From an uncultured Clostridium sp. (GTDB lineage Bacteria > Bacillota > Clostridia > TANB77 > CAG-508): a stretch of 7,988 nt of DNA. Below, piece after piece: positions 1 to 4,808 of the stretch. The first letter of the stretch is position 1, and each line of letters opens with the position of its first letter. A program made the translations under genes and the position numbers. The stretch is taken from the NCBI GenBank assembly GCA_945937855.1, contig CAMEUC010000054.1, positions 1 to 7,988 of the forward strand, written 5' to 3'. The notes under the pieces were generated by a model, which was given only the letters and a program-made list of their open reading frames with translations, did not search any database and was not told the DNA's origin.

Positions 1-2
1 TA

Positions 3-101
3 GAGGTGCCTAAAAAAGAAAAATCAAACCCCGACGAGATTTGGCGGACGTCTTTCTATATCTTCAAAAAAAAATTAATCAAACAAATTATTATTTCGTA
101 A
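3..101 (+). CDS. Possible C-terminal fragment of an upstream gene, unidentified
   Basis: One frame is open from the window edge to a TAA at 99-101. It gives a lysine-rich tail containing NPDEIWRTSFYIFKKK and ending IIIS. The stop lies 14 nt before the next ATG, and the ribosome binding site of that gene sits in the gap, which is normal operon spacing. A second frame is open from base 4 to a stop at 76-78, so the choice of frame is uncertain, and the run of nine A at 66-74 is a place where sequence errors or slippage occur. In related bacteria a DnaD-type primosome gene often precedes this loader, but nothing in this short tail identifies that family. Confidence 0.3.
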   Translation, partial: EVPKKEKSNPDEIWRTSFYIFKKKLIKQIIIS

Positions 102-115
102 TAAAAGGAGACTCT

Positions 116-1102
116 ATGAATAATGTTATTTTAAAACAATTATTAAATGAATATGAACAAACTCGTTTGCAAAATATAAAAGATTTGGATTCAAGGAAAA
201 AAGAAATATATTCTAAAAATCCACGTCTTGAAGAAATAGAAAAAGAACTTAATTTAGCATCTATTACTATTGCCAAATCTGCTTTATTAAAAACAAATTC
301 AGACACTAAAAAAATGCAAGAAAAAATAGAAAGATTAAAATTAGAGCGAGAAAATTTATTAAAAGGAATGGGAAAAGATTTATCTTATTTATCTCTTCAA
401 TATAAATGCAATAATTGCAAAGATACGGGGTATGTTTTCCACAATTCACAAACAGTTATGTGTAATTGTTTAAAGCAAAAGTTATTTGACTTAGAATTTA
501 ATAAAGCAAATATAGGAAATTTAAGTAAAGATACTTTTGAAAATTTTAATATTAATTTATTTTCTAATGAAATAAATAAAGAAAAATATGAAAGTAATAT
601 TTCTCCTAGAGAGAATATGGAAGATATTAAAGCTTCTTGCTTAAAATTTACCCAAGATTTCGATAACCCTGATGGAAAAAATTTACTGTTTTCTGGTTCA
701 ACAGGTCTTGGAAAAACATATTTATCAAATGCAATAGTTTCTAAATTGCTAGAAAAAGGATATACTGTTTTATATCAAACTGCTCCTGTAATGTTAGACA
801 CACTAATTTCAAAAATGTTTAAAAATGATAGTAGTTTTTCAGAAAATTTATTAAATGTAGATTTACTTGTAATTGATGATTTAGGAACAGAAACTATGAA
901 CTCAATGAAATTTACAGAACTTTACAAAATAATAAATACTAGACTTTTAAATCAAAATGGAAAAATCACAAAAACAATAATATCAACAAATTTAGATTTA
1001 CAAGGATTATATAATACATATGATGAAAGATTAGTCTCTCGATTTATTGGACATTATGATATTTACAGATTTTTCGGAGATGATATAAGGTTTAAAATAT
1101 AA
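116..1102 (+). CDS. DnaI/DnaC-like replicative helicase loader (AAA+ ATPase)
   Basis: This 328-residue AAA+ ATPase is of the type that loads the replicative DnaB/DnaC helicase onto DNA at initiation and restart. Residues 1-90 are charged and helical, as in the helicase-binding part of such loaders. Next come four cysteines (C98, C101, C116, C118; CxxC then CxC), fitting the zinc-binding element of DnaI-type proteins. The ATPase core follows: Walker A GSTGLGKT at 194-201, Walker B LLVIDDLG at 250-257, sensor-1 STN at 290-292, and an arginine-finger-like SRF at 308-310. The length is normal for the family. The ATG at 116 is chosen because AAGGAG (105-110) stands 5 nt before it; the frame could extend to a TTG at 41, but that start has no such site and would overlap the possible upstream gene. 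A strong terminator follows directly. The family is clear; the exact helicase partner is inferred. Confidence 0.9.
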   Translation: MNNVILKQLLNEYEQTRLQNIKDLDSRKKEIYSKNPRLEEIEKELNLASITIAKSALLKTNSDTKKMQEKIERLKLERENLLKGMGKDLSYLSLQYKCNNCKDTGYVFHNSQTVMCNCLKQKLFDLEFNKANIGNLSKDTFENFNINLFSNEINKEKYESNISPRENMEDIKASCLKFTQDFDNPDGKNLLFSGSTGLGKTYLSNAIVSKLLEKGYTVLYQTAPVMLDTLISKMFKNDSSFSENLLNVDLLVIDDLGTETMNSMKFTELYKIINTRLLNQNGKITKTIISTNLDLQGLYNTYDERLVSRFIGHYDIYRFFGDDIRFKI

Positions 1103-1106
1103 ATTC

Positions 1107-1139
1107 GCACCAGCAAGAAACCTTGCTGGTGCTTTTGTT
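1107..1139 (+). terminator. Intrinsic terminator of the helicase-loader gene
   Basis: A perfect 11-bp stem (GCACCAGCAAG, 1107-1117, with CTTGCTGGTGC, 1122-1132) closes a 4-nt loop and is followed by TTTTGTT. It begins 4 nt after the stop codon of the loader gene and isolates it from the peptide gene downstream. Confidence 0.92.
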
Positions 1140-1233
1140 AGCAGATAGCTGAAATAATAAAAATAAATACCCTTCCGAGCATATGATACTATATTAACAT
1201 AATTTTTTTAGGAATACACGTTGTTGGAAAAAT

Positions 1234-1274
1234 TTGTAAATACTATTGTTTTTTATTATAAAAAAATATATAAT
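1234..1274 (+). promoter_or_regulatory. Candidate promoter(s) of the 25-codon peptide gene
   Basis: Two overlapping sigma-A-like promoters can be read: TTGTAA (1234-1239) with 17 nt to TATAAA (1257-1262), and TTGTTT (1246-1251) with 17 nt to a perfect TATAAT (1269-1274). Predicted start sites are near 1269 and 1281, giving an mRNA of roughly 185-195 nt to the terminator at 1463. The region is extremely AT-rich, so either match could be chance. The rest of 1140-1233 holds nothing I can identify. Confidence 0.5.
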
Positions 1275-1276
1275 AA

Positions 1277-1314
1277 CTCCATCCTTTCCTAAAAGGAAAT
1301 TTTTAAGGAGGGAG
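1277..1314 (+). promoter_or_regulatory. Hairpin sequestering the Shine-Dalgarno of the peptide gene
   Basis: CTCCATCCTT (1277-1286) can pair with AAGGAGGGAG (1305-1314) at 9 of 10 positions, burying almost all of the Shine-Dalgarno sequence AAGGAGGGAGG (1305-1315) of the small ORF. An inner inverted repeat TTTCCT-AAA-AGGAAA (1285-1299) offers a competing or nested stem. Such leader hairpins are usual in type I toxin mRNAs, where they hold back translation. If transcription starts at the later of the two candidate sites (about 1281), only the inner part of the helix would be present. Confidence 0.6.
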
Positions 1315-1335
1315 GTTGCACAAATGACTTCGTAC
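1314..1335 (+). repeat. Direct repeat copy 1, over the peptide's start codon
   Basis: This 22-nt block spans the last bases of the Shine-Dalgarno sequence to codon 4 and matches 1503-1524 at 16 of 22 positions, including ATGACTTC followed by G/A and TAC. Two of the six differences are transitions that still allow G-U pairing, so an RNA transcribed leftward through copy 2 could form 18 of 22 pairs with this mRNA site. Confidence 0.75.
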
Positions 1336-1401
1336 GACTTAATTTGGCATTTAATAGAGTTATTATTGAAAGAGCAAGAAAGCAACTTAAATGCTAAATA
1401 A
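1324..1401 (+). CDS. 25-residue peptide, candidate type I toxin
   Basis: The ORF starts at an ATG 8 nt after a very strong Shine-Dalgarno sequence (AAGGAGGGAGG, 1305-1315) and ends at TAA 1399-1401. The peptide begins MTSYDLIWHLIELLLK and has a polar tail ending NLNAK. The central segment LIWHLIELLL is hydrophobic but carries His9 and Glu12, so it reads as a short amphipathic helix rather than a clear membrane span. I do not recognise the sequence. It is shorter than Fst (33 residues) and not obviously similar, though it shares the plan of a short hydrophobic core and a charged tail. The gene is suggested by context: a dedicated terminator, a sequestered ribosome binding site, and a convergent predicted antisense RNA that pairs across the start codon. 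The toxin role is inferred from that architecture only; it could instead be a regulatory peptide. Confidence 0.62.
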   Translation: MTSYDLIWHLIELLLKEQESNLNAK

Positions 1402-1430
1402 AAACCAAAAGAAGATTAGAAATAATCTTG

Positions 1431-1463
1431 CAAGAGTGTATCGCAATTGCACTCTTGTTTTTT
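1431..1463 (+). terminator. Terminator of the peptide mRNA
   Basis: CAAGAGTG (1431-1438) pairs with CACTCTTG (1450-1457), extended by a U-G and an A-U pair, and is followed by six T (1458-1463). The loop contains TCGCAAT, which recurs in the loop of the opposing terminator at 1485-1491. The T tract forms one half of the palindrome TTTTTTGTACAAAAAA (1458-1473), whose other half serves the opposite strand. Confidence 0.85.
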
Positions 1464-1467
1464 GTAC

Positions 1468-1502
1468 AAAAAAAGAACTAAGTGTCGCAATCCACTTAGT
1501 TC
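1468..1502 (-). terminator. Terminator of the antisense RNA, also the first terminator after ileS
   Basis: A perfect 10-bp stem (GAACTAAGTG 1475-1484 with CACTTAGTTC 1493-1502) closes an 8-nt loop. On the minus strand it is followed by seven T (complement of 1474-1468). I see no other terminator between the ileS stop and this hairpin, so it should end both the short predicted RNA and the ileS transcript. Confidence 0.88.
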
Positions 1503-1524
1503 GGCTGTCAATATGACTTCATAC
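1503..1524 (-). repeat. Direct repeat copy 2, inside the antisense RNA
   Basis: This is the second copy of the 22-nt repeat at 1314-1335, in the same DNA orientation. Because the two genes are transcribed towards each other, a direct repeat in DNA gives complementary stretches in the two RNAs. Read rightward, this copy encodes only MTSYN before a stop, so it is not a second peptide gene. Confidence 0.72.
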
Positions 1525-1544
1525 AATTAACTTAAGTTAAAAAT

Positions 1545-1573
1545 AGTATACTACATTTTTTATTGTATGTCAA
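1545..1573 (-). promoter_or_regulatory. Strong sigma-A-type promoter for the antisense RNA
   Basis: On the minus strand a perfect TTGACA (1573-1568) is followed after exactly 17 nt by TATACT (1550-1545). It lies only 22 nt past the ileS stop codon and points away from ileS, towards the peptide gene. It has the best -35 match of the promoters I found in the window, which fits an abundant regulatory RNA. Confidence 0.85.
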
Positions 1574-1595
1574 ACATTTTTTTATATACCTATTT

Positions 1596-4373
1596 TTATA
1601 ATTTTTTCATTACTTCTGCGCATCTGTGGCATAGGGTTGGATGTTCTTCGTCTTTTCCAACTTCTTCTTTATACATCCAGCATCTTTCACATTTTTCCCC
1701 TGGTGCTACTTCTACTTTTATTCCTAATTTTGCTTCATCTGCTCTTTCATTTTTTTCTATTTCTAATGCAGATATTATAAATACTGTTTGTAGCAATTCT
1801 TTATTTTCTTTTAAGAAATCATATAACTCGTTTTCTGCATATAGAGTAACCTTTGCATTTAGGGAGTGTCCTATTGTTTTTAAAGCTCTTGCTTCTTCTA
1901 ATTTTTTTGCAACTAGCTCTTTTACCTCTACAATTTTTTTCCATTTTGCTCTTAATTCATCATTTTCGTATTTTGGATTATATTCTGGATAGTCTGTTAA
2001 CATTACACTTTCTACGTTTTCAGTTTCTAGTTTTGGCATGTATTTCCAAATTTCCTCTGTTGTAAAAGATGTCATAGGTGCAAGTAATTTTACTAATGTA
2101 TCTAATATTAAATACATTGTAGTTTGAGCTGCTCTTCTTTCTTTTGAACCTGCTAAAGTGCTGTATAATCTATCTTTTATAATATCTAAATAGAAACTAC
2201 TCATATCTGTTACACAAAATACATTTATTGCTTGATATGCTTCATGGAAATCATAATTATCATAGCTATGAGTACATTTTTTTACTAAATCATTTAGCTT
2301 TAGTAATGCATATTTATCTATTTCTTGTAATTCTTCATAAGCAACCATATCTTTATTTGGGTCAAAGTCTGATGTGTTTCCTAAAATATATCTTGCTGTA
2401 TTTCTTAATTTTCTATATACTTCTGTTATTTGTTTTAATATATCTTTAGATAAGCCAACATCTGATTGGTAATCTGATGAAAGAACCCAAAGTCTTAGTA
2501 TATCTGCTCCATATTCTTTTATAACATCTTGTGGACTTATTCCATTTCCTAAGCTTTTTGACATTTTTCTGCCTTGTCCATCTACTGTCCAACCATGTGT
2601 TAAAACTTGTTTAAATGGTGCAATTCCATTTGTTGCAACAGATGTAAGTAATGATGATTGGAACCATCCCCTATATTGGTCTGCTCCTTCTAAATATAGG
2701 TCTGCTGGGTATGGTAGTCCTCTTTCTACTAAAACACTTTGATGAGTTGAACCAGAATCAAACCATACATCCATAATATCAGATTCTTTCTTAAATTCTG
2801 TATGTCCACATTCGCATTTTGCATTTTCTGGCATTAATTCTTTTTCGCTTAAATCCCACCATGCATTTGAACCTTTTTCTTTAAATAGTCTTTTTATTTT
2901 TTCTATAGACTCTTCTGTTATATATTCTTTTCCACATTTTTTACAATAGAAAATTGGAATTGGTACTCCCCATGTACGTTGCCTTGAAATACACCAATCT
3001 GCTCTTTCAGAAATCATTGTTGTAATTCTTTCAGCTCCCCAACTTGGGATCCATTTTACTTTGTTTGCTTCTTCAATTGCTTTATCTCTAAATTTATCTA
3101 CTGAGCAGAACCATTGCTCTGTTGCTCTAAAAATTATTGGATTTTTACATCTCCAACAATGAGGATAAGCATGGTTTATTTTTTGTTTATATAGTAAGAA
3201 TTTATTCTCTTCTAACCATTCGATTATCTTGTCATTAGACTCATCATATCTAAGTCCTGCAAAAATTCCTGCACCTTTTGTTTGGTAACCTTTTCCATCA
3301 ACTGTTACAACTACTTCCAAACCATTTTTTAATCCACACAAATAGTCTTCTTTACCATAACCAGGAGCTGTATGCACTGCACCAGTACCTGTTCCTAATT
3401 CAACTACTATTGTATCATCACTACCTAAAACAACTCTTGAGTCTCTATCTAAAAATGGATGTTTACAAAGTATACCCTCTAATTCTGTTCCTACAAAAGT
3501 ATTTAATATTTTATATTCTGTTGCTCCAATTTTTTGCATTACATCATCTACTAATGCTTTTGCCATAATTAGTTTTTCGTTATTTACTTCTACTATTGAA
3601 TATTCAAACTCTCCACCAATTGTAATTCCTACATTACCTGGCAATGTCCATGGTGTTGTTGTCCAAATTACAAAATATGTGTTATCAGTATCAAACAAGC
3701 CTTTGCTATCTCTTACTGGGAATTTAACAAAAATAGATATCGTATCTACATCTTGATATTCTATTTCTGCTTCTGCAAGTGCTGTTTCACAGTCTGTACA
3801 CCAATATACTGGTTTTAATCCTTTATATATATATCCTTTTTTATACATATCCCAAAATACTCCAAGTTGTCTTGCTTCTGATTCTGGATTATATGTTATA
3901 TAAGGATGTTCCCAATCTCCTATTGCTCCTAATCTTTTGAATCCTTCTGTTTGTTTATCTTTATATTTTCTTGTAAATTCTTTACATGTGTCTCTAAATT
4001 GAGATACTGGAATTTTATCTCTATCTAAGCCTAATTTTTCAATTGCCTTTTTTTCTGTAGGCATACCATGTGTATCATAACCTGGTACATATGGAGTATA
4101 ATAACCTTTTAAGGCTTTATATCTCACAATTGTATCTTTTAATATTTTATTTAGTGCATGACCTATATGAATTTCACCATTTGCATATGGAGGTCCATCA
4201 TGTAAAACAAAACTTTCATGTCCTTCATTTTTCTTTAATATTTTTTCATATAAACCATTATCAAAAACCTCTTTTTGAATTTCTGGCTCTCTTTGTGGTA
4301 GGTTTCCTCTCATAGGGAAATCTGTTTGTGGTAAATTTAATGTTTTACCATAATCTTTCTTTTCTTCGCACAT
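1596..4373 (-). CDS. ileS: Isoleucyl-tRNA synthetase
   Basis: The 925-residue cytoplasmic class I synthetase charges tRNA-Ile with isoleucine. The Rossmann-fold signature HIGH is at 69-72 and KMSKS at 603-607. Between them lies the CP1 editing domain that clears mischarged Val-tRNA (WTTTPWTLPGN at 237-247; GTGTGAVHTAPGYG at 327-340). The anticodon-binding helices follow. The C-terminus carries a zinc-finger-like set of cysteines (C895, C898, C915, C918), typical of the bacterial IleS form. Length is normal and no key motif is missing. The ATG at 4373 is preceded by AAGGAG (4388-4383) at 9-nt spacing. The gene has its own promoter and a T-box leader, so it should be induced when uncharged tRNA-Ile accumulates. 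Its transcript would run through the downstream antisense RNA gene before meeting a terminator. Confidence 0.98.
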   Translation of the reverse strand: MCEEKKDYGKTLNLPQTDFPMRGNLPQREPEIQKEVFDNGLYEKILKKNEGHESFVLHDGPPYANGEIHIGHALNKILKDTIVRYKALKGYYTPYVPGYDTHGMPTEKKAIEKLGLDRDKIPVSQFRDTCKEFTRKYKDKQTEGFKRLGAIGDWEHPYITYNPESEARQLGVFWDMYKKGYIYKGLKPVYWCTDCETALAEAEIEYQDVDTISIFVKFPVRDSKGLFDTDNTYFVIWTTTPWTLPGNVGITIGGEFEYSIVEVNNEKLIMAKALVDDVMQKIGATEYKILNTFVGTELEGILCKHPFLDRDSRVVLGSDDTIVVELGTGTGAVHTAPGYGKEDYLCGLKNGLEVVVTVDGKGYQTKGAGIFAGLRYDESNDKIIEWLEENKFLLYKQKINHAYPHCWRCKNPIIFRATEQWFCSVDKFRDKAIEEANKVKWIPSWGAERITTMISERADWCISRQRTWGVPIPIFYCKKCGKEYITEESIEKIKRLFKEKGSNAWWDLSEKELMPENAKCECGHTEFKKESDIMDVWFDSGSTHQSVLVERGLPYPADLYLEGADQYRGWFQSSLLTSVATNGIAPFKQVLTHGWTVDGQGRKMSKSLGNGISPQDVIKEYGADILRLWVLSSDYQSDVGLSKDILKQITEVYRKLRNTARYILGNTSDFDPNKDMVAYEELQEIDKYALLKLNDLVKKCTHSYDNYDFHEAYQAINVFCVTDMSSFYLDIIKDRLYSTLAGSKERRAAQTTMYLILDTLVKLLAPMTSFTTEEIWKYMPKLETENVESVMLTDYPEYNPKYENDELRAKWKKIVEVKELVAKKLEEARALKTIGHSLNAKVTLYAENELYDFLKENKELLQTVFIISALEIEKNERADEAKLGIKVEVAPGEKCERCWMYKEEVGKDEEHPTLCHRCAEVMKKL

Positions 4374-4432
4374 ATTATACGTCTCCTTTCTTTTTAGCAG
4401 TACTCTTCACTTTTCACTATTAATTTTTCACT

Positions 4433-4460
4433 AAAAAACCTCGTCCTTATAAGGACGAGG
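4433..4460 (-). terminator. T-box-controlled terminator ahead of ileS
   Basis: The region 4439-4460 is a perfect 22-nt palindrome (arms CCTCGTCCTTA and TAAGGACGAGG) followed on the minus strand by six T (4438-4433). It is the attenuator of the T-box leader. Since I see no other terminator after gyrA, it may also stop read-through from gyrA. Confidence 0.92.
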
Positions 4461-4684
4461 TTTCAATTCGTGGTACCACCTTAATTTATATATAAATAAT
4501 TATATACATCTCAAAATTCCTTTAACGCAAGAAACACGGATAATTTTACTTTCAATTTCAAACTATCAACTCCAAGGTGATAACAAATAAACTATTTTTC
4601 AATTTGGCTCTCAGCAAAATGCCAAACTCTCTTTTGATTTTACTTTTATTTGTGTTGTCCTTTTCTTTGTTTTTATTTTTATGA
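4433..4684 (-). promoter_or_regulatory. T-box riboswitch leader of ileS (specifier AUC, Ile)
   Basis: This leader senses uncharged tRNA-Ile and allows transcription into ileS. The T-box core GGTGGTACCACG reads on the minus strand at 4480-4469; its TGGT (4478-4475) would pair with the tRNA acceptor end, with U facing a discriminator A. In the 3' side of Stem I, ATC followed by ACC (ATC at 4581-4579) is placed as a specifier codon and reads isoleucine, matching the gene downstream. The alternative antiterminator can form between AAGG and ACG of the T-box region and CGTCCTT of the terminator's 5' half. The start near 4684 follows from the promoter at 4719-4691. Confidence 0.92.
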
Positions 4685-4690
4685 TTATAT

Positions 4691-4719
4691 ATCATAACAC
4701 ATATTTTTCCTTACGGCAA
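4691..4719 (-). promoter_or_regulatory. Promoter of the ileS T-box transcript
   Basis: TTGCCG (4719-4714) and TATGAT (4696-4691) on the minus strand are separated by exactly 17 nt, with a predicted start around 4684. It overlaps the end of the short open stretch that follows gyrA. An additional TATAAT-like stretch a few bases downstream could shift the start slightly. Confidence 0.65.
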
Positions 4720-4808
4720 TAGGTATTTGATAATTTTTTATAAATTGGTACTTTTTCTGATTCAGTCATATCATCTAATACATCAAAATAATATCTTGAT
4801 TTTTCATA
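4692..4808 (-). other. 38-codon open stretch directly after the gyrA stop, in the gyrA frame
   Basis: Immediately after the gyrA TAA the same frame stays open for 38 codons to a TGA (4694-4692). It includes YYFDVLDDMTESEKVPIYKK and ends KYVL, and has the balanced composition of a real protein segment. Its only ATG is at codon 14, without an obvious ribosome binding site. A better-placed ATG overlaps the gyrA stop (about 4807), behind an AGAGGAAG, but is in another frame and stops after 10 codons (MKNQDII...). A single-base indel would join that start to the open stretch. It may be a decayed small gene, a frameshifted one, or chance. No function is assigned. Confidence 0.25.

Larger units (their letters stand above)
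1468..1538 (-). ncRNA. Predicted antisense antitoxin RNA (RNAII-like), about 70 nt
   Basis: A near-consensus promoter (1573-1545) would start a minus-strand transcript near 1538, and a strong terminator ends it near 1468. No ORF of note lies inside. The RNA faces the peptide gene and has two stretches complementary to the peptide mRNA: 18 of 22 positions against the start-codon region (through the repeat at 1503-1524), and 7 consecutive Watson-Crick pairs between the two terminator loops (AUUGCGA with UCGCAAU). Size, convergent arrangement and pairing sites match RNAII of the par locus of plasmid pAD1, which represses Fst translation. The 5' end carries the palindrome TTAACTTAAGTTAA (1527-1540). 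Expression and function are inferred. Confidence 0.68.

Noticed and set aside
1194..1385. A 63-codon minus-strand ORF opposite the small peptide gene.
   Set aside because: It lacks a ribosome binding site and has low-complexity composition; the plus strand carries a strong Shine-Dalgarno sequence, start and terminator instead.
1513..1530. Second copy of the peptide start (ATGACTTCATAC) as another toxin gene.
   Set aside because: The frame stops after MTSYN and no Shine-Dalgarno precedes it; it is better explained as the pairing region of the antisense RNA.
1567..1992. Long plus-strand ORFs inside ileS and gyrA (for example 141 codons at 1567-1992).
   Set aside because: They are antisense shadows of strongly conserved genes, with Phe/Ser/Leu-rich compositions and no start signals.
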